Of a DNA stretch of 64,000 nucleotides, positions 56,118-64,000 are shown one piece after another (the first letter of the stretch is position 1; every line of letters starts with the position of its first letter). The position numbers were made by a program, and so were the translations under genes. This stretch comes from a gamma proteobacterium symbiont of Ctena orbiculata. Lineage in GTDB: Bacteria > Pseudomonadota > Gammaproteobacteria > Chromatiales > Chromatiaceae. The stretch spans positions 62,001-126,000 of the forward strand of contig QBVC01000024.1 of the NCBI GenBank assembly GCA_003058495.1, given 5' to 3'. The notes under the pieces are model-generated. The model worked only from the letters and a program-made list of their open reading frames with translations. It was not told the DNA's origin and ran no database searches.

Positions 56118-57536
56118 ATGGCCAAGAAATATGATGCGGGCGTGAAAGAGTACCGCGAAACATACTGGATGCCGGAATACACCCCGGCAGACACCGATAT
56201 CCTAGCCTGCTTCAAGGTTGTCCCGCAGCCTGGCGTACCCCGTGAAGAGGCCGCGGCCGCGGTTGCCGCCGAGTCTTCCACCGGTACCTGGACCACCGTC
56301 TGGACCGATCTGCTGACCGACCTGGACTACTACAAGGGCCGTGCCTACGCCATCGAAGACGTCCCCGGTGACGACACCTGCTTCTACGCCTTCATCGCCT
56401 ATCCGATCGATCTGTTCGAGGAAGGCTCGGTTGTAAACGTATTCACCTCCCTGGTCGGTAACGTATTCGGCTTCAAAGCGGTACGTGCCCTGCGTCTGGA
56501 AGACGTGCGCTTCCCGCTGGCCTATGTAATGACCTGTAATGGTCCGCCCCACGGCATCCAGTCCGAGCGCGACAAGATGAACAAGTATGGTCGTCCGCTG
56601 CTGGGTTGTACCATCAAGCCCAAGCTGGGCCTCTCCGCCAAGAACTACGGTCGTGCCTGCTACGAAGGCCTGCGCGGCGGTCTCGACTTCACCAAGGACG
56701 ACGAAAACGTCAACTCCCAGCCCTTCATGCGCTGGCGCGAGCGCTTCAACTACGTTGTTGAAGCCATCCACAAGGCAGAGGCGGAGACCGGCGAGCGCAA
56801 GGGTCACTACCTGAACGTTACCGCACCTACCCCTGAAGAGATGTACAAGCGTGCCGAATACGCCAAAGAGCTGGGCGCGCCGATCATCATGCACGACTAC
56901 CTGACCGGCGGCTTCACCGCCAACACCGGCCTGGCCCAGTGGTGTCGTGACAACGGTATGCTGCTGCACATCCATCGTGCCATGCACGCGGTCCTCGACC
57001 GCAACCCCCACCACGGCATCCACTTCCGCGTACTGACCAAGGCGCTGCGTCTCTCCGGTGGCGACCACCTCCACTCCGGTACCGTTGTCGGTAAGCTGGA
57101 AGGCGACCGTGACGCCACCCTGGGCTGGATCGACATCATGCGTGACAGCTACATCAAGGAAGACCGTTCACGCGGTATCTTCTTCGATCAGGACTGGGGC
57201 TCGATGCCTGGCGTACTGCCGGTTGCTTCCGGCGGTATCCACGTATGGCACATGCCTGCGCTGGTCAGCATCTTCGGCGACGACTCCGTGCTGCAGTTCG
57301 GTGGCGGTACCCTGGGTCATCCTTGGGGCAACGCTGCCGGCGCGGCGGCCAACCGTGTTGCGGTTGAGGCCTGTGTCGAAGCGCGCAACCAGGGTCGCGA
57401 GCTGGAGAAGGAAGGCAAGGACATCCTTACCAACGCTGCCAAGTCCAGCCCCGAGCTGAAGGCTGCCATGGAGACCTGGAAAGAGATCAAGTTCGAATTC
57501 GACACTGTCGACAAACTGGACGTATCTCACAAGTAA
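56118..57536 (+). CDS. cbbL: RuBisCO large subunit, form IA
   Basis: A 472-residue catalytic subunit that adds CO2 to ribulose bisphosphate. The carbamylated Lys lies in [24 protein letters not shown], with catalytic regions [51 protein letters not shown] and [20 protein letters not shown]. Start ATG 56118 follows GGAGGAA. Followed by cbbS, cbbQ and cbbO, the arrangement of the IAq-type (non-carboxysomal) locus; no carboxysome genes are seen here. Codon use is strongly biased towards C- and G-ending codons, fitting very high expression. Confidence 0.98.
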   Translation: MAKKYDAGVKEYRETYWMPEYTPADTDILACFKVVPQPGVPREEAAAAVAAESSTGTWTTVWTDLLTDLDYYKGRAYAIEDVPGDDTCFYAFIAYPIDLFEEGSVVNVFTSLVGNVFGFKAVRALRLEDVRFPLAYVMTCNGPPHGIQSERDKMNKYGRPLLGCTIKPKLGLSAKNYGRACYEGLRGGLDFTKDDENVNSQPFMRWRERFNYVVEAIHKAEAETGERKGHYLNVTAPTPEEMYKRAEYAKELGAPIIMHDYLTGGFTANTGLAQWCRDNGMLLHIHRAMHAVLDRNPHHGIHFRVLTKALRLSGGDHLHSGTVVGKLEGDRDATLGWIDIMRDSYIKEDRSRGIFFDQDWGSMPGVLPVASGGIHVWHMPALVSIFGDDSVLQFGGGTLGHPWGNAAGAAANRVAVEACVEARNQGRELEKEGKDILTNAAKSSPELKAAMETWKEIKFEFDTVDKLDVSHK

Positions 57537-57555
57537 TCGACAGAGTCGATTACTT

Positions 57556-57655
57556 GGCTGTCAGCCACCAGCTATCAGCAGCCAGCCGTGGACGGCCTAG
57601 CCGCTCGCACATTGAGCTGGCCGCTGGCAGCTGGAAGCTGGAAGCTGGCCGCTTC
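57556..57655. repeat. palindromic AGCTGG-type repeat between cbbL and cbbS
   Basis: CAGC-rich units (about 57556-57588) and inverse AGCTGG/AAGCTGG units (about 57614-57651) form an imperfect stem across the cbbL-cbbS gap. Related AGCTGGC units occur before cbbO (59243-59272). It lies in the transcribed spacer, where it could fold in RNA and set the LS ratio. Confidence 0.55.
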
Positions 57656-57723
57656 AAGGTTTAGTGATTTTTCTTGAGCCAGACATCCACACTGGAATCT
57701 GGCCAAAACAGAGGATTTATCCA

Positions 57724-58080
57724 ATGAGTGACATGCAAGACTATCAATCCAGTCTTACCGATACCGCGAGCCGCAAGTTCGAGACCTTCTCCTACCTGCC
57801 GGCCATGGACTCCGATCAGATCCGCAAACAGATCGAGTTCATCGTCTCCAAGGGCTGGAACCCCTCCATCGAGCACACCGAGCCGCAGAACGCCACCGGT
57901 TCCTACTGGTACATGTGGAAGCTGCCGATGTTCGGTGAGACCGACGTAGACGCCATCCTGGCCGAGTGCGAAGCCTGCCACAAGGCCCATCCGGAGAACC
58001 ATGTTCGCCTGCTGGGCCTGGACAACTATGCCCAGTGCGCCGGTGCTTCCATGGTTATCTACCGCGGTAAGCCTGCCTAA
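57724..58080 (+). CDS. cbbS: RuBisCO small subunit, form IA
   Basis: A 118-residue small subunit: [100 protein letters not shown]. The [13 protein letters not shown] motif is typical. It caps the L8S8 complex. Start ATG 57724 has AGAGGA 7 bases upstream; an earlier in-frame ATG would lie in the spacer. Ends 21 bases before a strong hairpin. Confidence 0.97.
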   Translation: MSDMQDYQSSLTDTASRKFETFSYLPAMDSDQIRKQIEFIVSKGWNPSIEHTEPQNATGSYWYMWKLPMFGETDVDAILAECEACHKAHPENHVRLLGLDNYAQCAGASMVIYRGKPA

Positions 58081-58101
58081 TTCCCAATCGGAATTTAGCA
58101 G

Positions 58102-58145
58102 GCAAGGTCCCGCCTCCGGTTCGGCGGGCGGGACCTTGCAACCCT
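58102..58145 (+). terminator. strong hairpin after cbbS
   Basis: GCAAGGTCCCGCC (58102-58114) and its exact inverse (58127-58139) form a 13-bp stem with a 12-base loop, followed by AACCCTTTTAAG. The weak T-run suggests partial termination or an mRNA-stabilising 3' end, which would give more cbbLS than cbbQO. Confidence 0.7.
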
Positions 58146-58254
58146 TTTAAGTCTTGAATTATGGGTTTTTGACTCACCTGCGAACCCGGGCAGGATGGGA
58201 CCGAGAGAGTCCATATTTCAACACTCAAAACTCCAAGCAGACCCGGAGAGGAAA

Positions 58255-59061
58255 ATGAGCGATATCGACCGCGATCAGTATACGATCACAGAGGAGCCTT
58301 ATTACCGCCCCGTGCATAATGAGGTTGAGATGTATCAAGCCGCATACGATGCTCGCATGCCGGTGATGTTGAAGGGCCCTACCGGTTGCGGCAAATCCCG
58401 TTTCGTCGAATACATGGCCTGGAAGCTGCAAAAGCCGCTGATCACCGTCGCCTGCAACGAGGACATGACCGCCTCCGATCTGGTCGGCCGCTTCCTGCTC
58501 GATATCAACGGCACCAAGTGGCAGGACGGCCCCCTGACCGTGGCGGCCCGCATCGGCGCCATCTGCTATCTCGACGAGGTGGTCGAGGCGCGACAGGACA
58601 CCACCGTGGTGATCCACCCCCTCACGGACCATCGCCGTGAACTGCCGCTGGAGAAGAAGGGCGAGCTGTTGAAGGCCCATCCCGATTTCCAGATCGTCAT
58701 CTCCTACAACCCGGGCTATCAGTCGCTGATGAAGGATCTGAAGCAATCCACCAAGCAGCGTTTCGGCGGCATGGATTTCGACTATCCGGAAACCGCGGTC
58801 GAAATCGAGATTGTCTCCCATGAAGGCGGCGTCGACCGGGAGACCGCGGAAAAACTGGTGCAGATCGCCCATCGCTCCCGCAATCTGAAAGGCCACGGCC
58901 TGGATGAGGGCATGTCCACCCGCCTCCTGGTCTATGCGGCGCAGCTGGTGGCGAAGGGCATAGATCCCCTGCCCGCCTGTCAGATGGCGCTGGTGACGCC
59001 GCTGACCGACGATCCGGATATGCGCGACACCCTGGGTGCGGCGGTGAATACCTACTTCTAG
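58255..59061 (+). CDS. cbbQ: RuBisCO activase subunit CbbQ (MoxR-type AAA+)
   Basis: A 268-residue AAA+ ATPase that, with CbbO, removes sugar phosphate inhibitors from RuBisCO. Walker [18 protein letters not shown], Walker [14 protein letters not shown], sensor [24 protein letters not shown] are intact. Start ATG 58255 with GGAGAGGA upstream. It follows the post-cbbS hairpin; a 217-base spacer separates it from cbbO. Confidence 0.96.
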   Translation: MSDIDRDQYTITEEPYYRPVHNEVEMYQAAYDARMPVMLKGPTGCGKSRFVEYMAWKLQKPLITVACNEDMTASDLVGRFLLDINGTKWQDGPLTVAARIGAICYLDEVVEARQDTTVVIHPLTDHRRELPLEKKGELLKAHPDFQIVISYNPGYQSLMKDLKQSTKQRFGGMDFDYPETAVEIEIVSHEGGVDRETAEKLVQIAHRSRNLKGHGLDEGMSTRLLVYAAQLVAKGIDPLPACQMALVTPLTDDPDMRDTLGAAVNTYF

Positions 59062-59242
59062 GCGGCCAGCGGCACGAGGATCAGCGGGATGCTGAATCCT
59101 GTCAACATATGGAAATGTGATAAGTATGAGGGACTATCTAAGACTGACGGTTTTGTCCAGGGCAGATGATCGACAATGATGACATGCAGAATCACCGCTA
59201 GCCTTCCCGAACTACGCCAGATGAGAGCCGCTCTCCTGAAAA

Positions 59243-59272
59243 AGCTGGCAGCTGGCCGCTGACAGCTGGGAG
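59243..59272. repeat. AGCTGGC repeat before cbbO
   Basis: AGCTGGC-AGCTGGCC and TGACAGCTGGGA units in the 217-base cbbQ-cbbO spacer, similar to the larger element between cbbL and cbbS. The rest of the spacer has no gene. Confidence 0.4.
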
Positions 59273-59278
59273 CCTGAT

Positions 59279-61669
59279 ATGACCATCGATTTTTCAGAAT
59301 ACGTCACCTGCCTCGAGGAAGGCGATCACGAACACACCGAAGCGCTCGAGTCCTCTTACCACGAGGCGCAACGCGTCATGTCGCCCCGCGGCCTGCAGAA
59401 CTATCTCGAGGGCATGCGCGCCTTCTGTACCCTCGGCCGGGGCCAGGACCTTGTCCTGACCTATGTCCAGGAGATGCCCGGCGTGGCCAAGGAGGTCGGC
59501 GAGGATATCATCCCTGACATCGTCGAGGCGATGATGAAACTCTCCTCGCACACCTCCGGCAGCGTGATCACCATGATCGTCGCCAATCTGCCCCTCGCCG
59601 CATCCCGCCTCGGCGATGCCGAGGTCATGCGCAGCTTTCTGAAACTGCTCCACCAGATGACCGGCAAGGCGCCGCGCGGCCTGCGCCCGATGATGGAAAA
59701 CCTGGATGAACTGCTCTCCAAGCTGACCCTGGGCGGCCTGCGCCGCTGGGTGATGTGGGGGGCGCAGGCCCATCAAAGGGACCTCGATGGCCAGCTCGCC
59801 TACTTCGGGTTGCAGACCGAGTCATCCCGCTCAATCCTGCAGTCGGAAAGGCGCGGCACCCTCTTTATCGACAATCAGCGCAAGCTCAACTTCTACCTGC
59901 GGGCGCTCTGGGCTCGGGCCTTCTTCATGCGCCCCACCGCCGGCGATTTCGAATCACGCCAGGGTATCCGTCCCTATATCGATGATTTCCAGATCCACGT
60001 GCCGGACGCCTTCGACCCGTTCCACGGTATCGACGGCATGGAGATCTACCGCGCTGCCGTCGCCCACGCTGCCGCGCACATGGTCTACACCCGCGAACCG
60101 ATCTCCGCGGAACAGCTCTCCCAGGCCCAGATGCGCATGATCGAGCTCTTCGAGGATGCCCGCATCGAGTACCTCGCCTACAGCGAGTTTCCCGGCCTGC
60201 GCAAACTCTGGCTGCAGTTCTTCACTGCGGAACCGGGGGAAAACGACGATCATGGCAAGCCCCATGAAACCATGGATATGATGATGCGCACCACCCGCGC
60301 GATCATGGATCGCGACTATCGCGACGAGCTGGATCTGATCAACCAGGTTGCCGACGACTACCACGCCCAGCTGCAGGAGGATCCCTACAACCCGCGCATG
60401 GCCTGGATGGCGGGCGTCGACTTCTACAACCGGATCGTCGAGATCGCCAAGATCCCCAGCGTGCGCATCCTCAGCGAGTGGCCGATCCCCTACCGGGACG
60501 ACAATCGCTATTTCTGGGACTTCTCCGAGAACATGTTCGAGTCCCAGGGCGTCGACTATATGCCGACAACCCATGGCACGGTGCGCCGCCACGTGAATAT
60601 CATGGAGTTCGTCAACGAGATCGACTCGGAGATGACCCACGACAACCCGGACGAAATCCTGGTGCTCTCCAGCGAATTGTTTCCCTACGAGGATGACCTG
60701 GAGACCACCAAGAGCTGGAACGAATCCGAGGGCGTCGAGCCGGTCTCCGATCCCTATCACTACAACGAGTGGGACTACCATGTGCAGCTCGCGAGACCCG
60801 ACTGGGCCACCGTCATCGAGCGCAAGCAGGGCAAGGCCGATCCTGAAATCATGGACGAGATCCTGACCAAGCACAAACCGATCGCCTCGCGCATTCGCCA
60901 CCTGATCGATGCGTTGCAACCCCAGGGCATCGTACGCCGCCGCGGCTACGAAGAGGGCGAGGAGGTGGATCTGAACGCGGCCATTCGCGCCATGATCGAC
61001 ATCCGCCGCGGGGTCATGCCGGACCCGCGGATCAACATACGCATCACCCGCCATATCCGCGATCTGTCGATCGTGCTCCTGCTCGACCTCTCAGAGTCGA
61101 CCAACGAGAAGATCGGCGATATCGCCGAGGGCGAAGAGGGCTATGAGGATCAGGAGAGCATCCTGGACCTGACCCGCGAGTCGGCGGGGTTGCTCTCCTG
61201 GGCCATCGACTCCATCGGCGATAATTTTGCGGTCCACGGCTTCGCCTCCGACGGCCGCCACGACGTCCAGTACTACCGCTTCAAGGACTTCGAGCACGGC
61301 TACGATGACGAGGCGAAAGCGCGGATGGCCGGCATGAAAGGCGGACTCTCGACCCGCATGGGCGCGGCACTCCGGCATGCCGGCTGGCATCTGACCCAGC
61401 AGAATGCGCAGAAGCGCCTGGTACTGCTCGTTACCGATGGTGAACCCGCCGATATCGATGAACGGGATCCGCAGTACCTGCGCCACGATGCCAAGAAGGC
61501 GGTGGAGGACTTGGCGATGCAGGGCGTCTATACCTACTGCCTGACCCTGGATCCCAATGCGGACCGCTATGTGGCGAGAATCTTCGGCGAGAACGGCTAC
61601 TCCATTGTCGACAACGTGGAACGCCTGCCCGAGAGACTACCCAGCGTCTTTGCCGCTCTGACCGGATAA
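59279..61669 (+). CDS. cbbO: RuBisCO activase adaptor CbbO (VWA)
   Basis: A 796-residue partner of CbbQ. The large helical N-terminal part ends near 590; a C-terminal VWA domain (about 590-795) has an intact metal site: VLLLDLSESTNEK (DXSXS), and VTDGEPADIDERDPQYLRHDAKKAVEDLA. In the studied system the VWA domain contacts RuBisCO while the rest binds the CbbQ ring. Full family length. Start ATG 59279 is preceded by GGGAGC. Confidence 0.95.
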   Translation: MTIDFSEYVTCLEEGDHEHTEALESSYHEAQRVMSPRGLQNYLEGMRAFCTLGRGQDLVLTYVQEMPGVAKEVGEDIIPDIVEAMMKLSSHTSGSVITMIVANLPLAASRLGDAEVMRSFLKLLHQMTGKAPRGLRPMMENLDELLSKLTLGGLRRWVMWGAQAHQRDLDGQLAYFGLQTESSRSILQSERRGTLFIDNQRKLNFYLRALWARAFFMRPTAGDFESRQGIRPYIDDFQIHVPDAFDPFHGIDGMEIYRAAVAHAAAHMVYTREPISAEQLSQAQMRMIELFEDARIEYLAYSEFPGLRKLWLQFFTAEPGENDDHGKPHETMDMMMRTTRAIMDRDYRDELDLINQVADDYHAQLQEDPYNPRMAWMAGVDFYNRIVEIAKIPSVRILSEWPIPYRDDNRYFWDFSENMFESQGVDYMPTTHGTVRRHVNIMEFVNEIDSEMTHDNPDEILVLSSELFPYEDDLETTKSWNESEGVEPVSDPYHYNEWDYHVQLARPDWATVIERKQGKADPEIMDEILTKHKPIASRIRHLIDALQPQGIVRRRGYEEGEEVDLNAAIRAMIDIRRGVMPDPRINIRITRHIRDLSIVLLLDLSESTNEKIGDIAEGEEGYEDQESILDLTRESAGLLSWAIDSIGDNFAVHGFASDGRHDVQYYRFKDFEHGYDDEAKARMAGMKGGLSTRMGAALRHAGWHLTQQNAQKRLVLLVTDGEPADIDERDPQYLRHDAKKAVEDLAMQGVYTYCLTLDPNADRYVARIFGENGYSIVDNVERLPERLPSVFAALTG

Positions 61670-61690
61670 CAGCAGCGTCAATGCCGTTGC

Positions 61691-62146
61691 TCAATGCCCC
61701 TGTTTCGGGAACGGCAATACCCGTTTCACCCGCGCCTCGCATCCACTCTCCTTGAAACGCGCCTCCATGACGTCGAGGGCCTTCTTGAAGTCGCCGATCA
61801 ATCTGGTATGCAGCTCACGGGCCTGGTCGTCGTAGTAGATCAAATCGATGGGGGCGGGTTCGGTAAGACTCCCCCGCTCCTGGTCCCGGCGAAACTTCCA
61901 CGCCAGGCGGATCAGCTTACCCCCCTCACCATCGCGAACGGCATAGGCCTGATTATCGACGAAGATCACCTCAACCTCGTCAATTACCGCCTGGATCTGC
62001 ATGGTGCGAATGGGAATGAAGACATGCTCGTACTGGCAACGCGACAACATCAGCCTGCACTGGTTATAGAGTGGAGACGGGATTGTCAGGCGCTCACAGG
62101 CAAGCTCGTCAGGGCGAAAGAAGGTCTCGCTTAGGCTACCACTCAT
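61691..62146 (-). CDS. hypothetical protein facing cbbO, first of two
   Basis: A 151-residue soluble protein with no signal peptide. Parts look globular (LYNQCRLMLSRCQYEHVFIPIRTMQIQAVIDEVEVIFVDNQAYAVRDGEGGKLIRLAWKF; IDLIYYDDQARELHTRLIGDFKKALDVMEARFKESGCEARVKRVLP). No domain recognised. It ends 21 bases from the end of cbbO and follows the gene at 62166-62468 after 19 bases, so the two form a leftward operon. It could be part of the CO2-fixation neighbourhood, but that is only guilt by position. Confidence 0.65.
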   Translation of the reverse strand: MSGSLSETFFRPDELACERLTIPSPLYNQCRLMLSRCQYEHVFIPIRTMQIQAVIDEVEVIFVDNQAYAVRDGEGGKLIRLAWKFRRDQERGSLTEPAPIDLIYYDDQARELHTRLIGDFKKALDVMEARFKESGCEARVKRVLPFPKQGH

Positions 62147-62165
62147 AACTACAGCCTGTTGTCAC

Positions 62166-62468
62166 TCAGTCATCTTCACCCAGTTCGGGATTCCAGCCCT
62201 TCTCCCTGGCTTCGCTGACCGCCTGCTGATAGATACGGCTGTGCCGCTCCGCCAACTCAGGGGGGAGATTGGAGACCAAGTGCCCATATTTCTCCCACTC
62301 TTTGGTGACTTTGTCGTAGAGGTCATTTATCCCCTGCACCATCCACCCCTCGCAGGTCTCGGTTTCGGGAATCAAGCCGAACACCCAGGCATCACGGATG
62401 ATGTTGCCGGTGGGATTCATGGCGCCGGTGGGATCCTTGTCTATACCCTGGTATCGCTTATCTGCCAT
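62166..62468 (-). CDS. hypothetical protein facing cbbO, second of two
   Basis: A 100-residue acidic, soluble protein: KRYQGIDKDPTGAMNPTGNIIRDAWVFGLIPETETCEGW, then a helical part (QGINDLYDKVTKEWEKYGHLVSNLPPELAERHSRIYQQAVSEAREKGWNPELGEDD). The well-formed motif GxxDPTGxMNPTGNIIRDAWVFGLIPE looks conserved rather than random, and I recall similar small proteins in sulfur-oxidising bacteria, but no function is known. First gene of the two-gene leftward operon. Confidence 0.65.
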   Translation of the reverse strand: MADKRYQGIDKDPTGAMNPTGNIIRDAWVFGLIPETETCEGWMVQGINDLYDKVTKEWEKYGHLVSNLPPELAERHSRIYQQAVSEAREKGWNPELGEDD

Positions 62469-63151
62469 TATAAAAATCTTGCTCTTATTGATGGGCTGCC
62501 GAAATTATCTCTAAAATCAGGCAGGTTTTAACCGTCTCATACATATTATACCGATAGTTCCTTGACCCATAGGCCAGGTGTGAAGAAACGGCCACCGCCG
62601 CGGCCTGTAGCCTCGTTGCTCACGGCTTTCCGGCGCGCCTGCCGCCGATAGTCGAATGCGAGAGCTGACATTGGCAACCCCGGGATCGGAATATACATAA
62701 ATAAATACTTATATATAACAAACAACTTAATGTTATATATTTATAGATAAATCCCACAGATCCCTTCCCAGGCATGGCTTTATGGCGCCGGTCAGCATCC
62801 GTGGTGCGGCCCGGACCTCGATGCCCTGGCGGCAGTTTTCAATGAAACCATGACCTCCATTTCCCGCCCGTCACTCATCAGCAACGGATGACGGCGCAGT
62901 CTCTGTCGCTGCGCATGCTGTTAACAAGGCAACAGCATGACGGATCACGCTCGCTGTTATCCTCGGCCTGCAAAAACCACGCATTTCCTACAGTCTTTGA
63001 TTGTTGCTGCAGATCGGGGCCGTCAACCGATAGCAAAACGACTTAACTCAGACTGACAAACCTATCATATTGCGGCCATTCGCTTATCGCCGATTTTTCC
63101 TATGCATGTATAATCTCTCTTTTATTTTGATCTGCATTTAAACTTCAACGC
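62469..63151. other. gene-free interval with palindromes before aroG
   Basis: No credible gene in 680 bases. ATATATAACA (62711-62720) and its exact inverse (62731-62740) form an AT-rich dyad in a strongly AT-rich stretch (62690-62755). CATGCTGTT/AACAGCATG (62914-62922, 62931-62939) forms a 9-bp hairpin with no T-run. The end of the interval holds the aroG promoter. Confidence 0.5.
63109..63114 (+). promoter_or_regulatory. -10 box of the DAHP synthase gene
   Basis: A perfect TATAAT 38 bases upstream of the aroG start. No convincing -35 at normal spacing was seen (TTATCG at 63084-63089 is 19 bases upstream), and no Trp or Tyr operator was recognised. Confidence 0.5.
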
Positions 63152-64000
63152 ATGAAACAGACTGACGATCTTCGCATCAACGCCATCAAGGAGTTGAGCC
63201 CTCCTGCACTTATTCACGAGGAGCTTCCGATCTCGGAGAAGGCGGCCGATACGGTGTATGGGGCACGTAAGCAGATACATCGAATCCTCCACGACGAGGA
63301 TGACCGGCTGCTGGTCATTATCGGTCCCTGTTCAGTGCACGATCCCAAGGCCGCCCTGGAGTATGCCCAGCGCCTGCAACCGGTGCGTCAACGGCTGAAG
63401 GCTGACCTGGAAGTGGTGATGCGTGTCTATTTCGAGAAACCACGCACCACGGTGGGGTGGAAGGGATTGATCAACGACCCGACCCTCGATGACAGGTTCG
63501 AGATTAACTCTGGACTGCGGCTGGCGAGAAAACTGCTCCTGGATATCAATAATCTCGGTGTTCCCGCAGGCACCGAGTACCTCGACTTGATCAGCCCGCA
63601 ATATATCGCGGATCTCATCAGCTGGGGAGCAATCGGGGCCCGCACTACCGAAAGCCAGGCCCATCGCGAGCTCGCCTCCGGTCTCTCCTGTCCGGTGGGG
63701 TTCAAGAATGCGACCAACGGCAGCATGCGGGTTGCCCTCGATGCGATACGATCCTCGTCCCGCCCCCACCACTTTCTCTCCGTCACCAAAGAGGGGCGGT
63801 CCGCGATCTTCTCCACCCATGGCAACCAGGATTGCCATATCATTCTTCGCGGCGGCAGCCGTCCCAACTATGACTCGGAGAGTATCAACATCGCCGCTGA
63901 AGAGATGGAAAGCAATGGCCTCAAGCCCAGATTGATGGTCGATTTCAGCCATGCCAACAGCCGCAAACAGCACCCCCGCCAGCTCCTGGTCGGGCGCGAT
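63152..64000 (+). CDS. aroG: DAHP synthase (type I, AroG-like), 5' part
   Basis: 283 codons with no stop before the window ends; the full enzyme is about 350 residues. It makes 3-deoxy-D-arabino-heptulosonate 7-phosphate from PEP and erythrose 4-phosphate, the first step to aromatic amino acids. Signature segments are LLVIIGPCSVHDP, VYFEKPRTTVGWKGLINDP, ISWGAIGARTTESQAHRELASGLSCPVGFKN, and HIILRGG with metal and PEP residues. Start ATG 63152; the ribosome site is weak. Closest in pattern to E. coli AroG, but feedback specificity cannot be read. Confidence 0.95.
   Translation, partial: MKQTDDLRINAIKELSPPALIHEELPISEKAADTVYGARKQIHRILHDEDDRLLVIIGPCSVHDPKAALEYAQRLQPVRQRLKADLEVVMRVYFEKPRTTVGWKGLINDPTLDDRFEINSGLRLARKLLLDINNLGVPAGTEYLDLISPQYIADLISWGAIGARTTESQAHRELASGLSCPVGFKNATNGSMRVALDAIRSSSRPHHFLSVTKEGRSAIFSTHGNQDCHIILRGGSRPNYDSESINIAAEEMESNGLKPRLMVDFSHANSRKQHPRQLLVGRD

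Overview
The window is a roughly 57-58% GC chromosomal segment from a gammaproteobacterium that fixes CO2 by the Calvin cycle. The signs are a form IA RuBisCO operon (cbbL, cbbS, cbbQ, cbbO) with divergent cbbR, a phosphoribulokinase gene about 5 kb away, rhodanese-type sulfurtransferases, two NhaD Na+/H+ antiporters, and gammaproteobacterial gene orders (hisBHAFIE-tatABC, rsmI/lpoA-yraN-diaA-dolP). A sulfur-oxidising lithoautotroph related to marine thiotrophic symbionts and their free-living kin fits best. This is inference from gene content; no species can be named from the sequence alone.

Layout. 1-9.1 kb is a signalling block: a periplasmic rhodanese, a CHASE-domain histidine kinase with an Rcp1-like response regulator, then a TonB-dependent receptor, a YfiR-like periplasmic protein and a hybrid histidine kinase. 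The receptor gene is preceded by an unlisted 54-codon Cys/His-rich reading frame (3864-4028) that overlaps the receptor start codon and lies over mutually exclusive RNA hairpins. 9.2-13.1 kb holds small envelope proteins, a sigma-54 activator, a LysR regulator and a pentapeptide protein. 13.3-19.1 kb is the leftward hisB-H-A-F-I-E-tatA-B-C run, interrupted by repeat-like palindromic insertions; its TatC has a long acidic tail ending in a FimV-C-like segment. 19.3-23.8 kb holds a metallo-beta-lactamase-fold hydrolase, dtd, pip and typA, with a candidate CsrA-sequestering small RNA (about 21805-21923) between pip and typA.

24.5-32.0 kb is a seven-gene moxR/Bat-type operon (AAA ATPase, DUF58, DUF4381, two VWA proteins, a TPR protein with a long Gln/Glu repeat, and a BatD-like protein), followed by tRNA-Ala(CGC) and a YgiQ radical-SAM protein. 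34.6-41.9 kb carries hsp20, an outer-membrane barrel, rsmI, lpoA-yraN-diaA-dolP and a GlcD-like FAD oxidase. 42.2-47.4 kb holds a Crp-like regulator divergent from a CHASE2 class III nucleotide cyclase (a likely local cNMP circuit), then a sugar transferase and two poorly characterised genes. 47.7-50.7 kb holds tandem nhaD paralogues, followed by prk, gloB and dxs.

54.9-61.7 kb is the RuBisCO locus: cbbR, a divergent promoter region with a LysR-type dyad placed near -64, cbbL, cbbS, a strong hairpin, cbbQ and cbbO. Two small conserved-looking genes of unknown function face cbbO. A 680-base AT-variable gap precedes a DAHP synthase gene that runs off the end of the window.

No CRISPR array, transposase, prophage or integrase was seen. 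The most unusual items are the receptor leader peptide and RNA switch, the candidate CsrA-sponge RNA, the TatC tail, and the palindromic repeats in the his and cbb operons.
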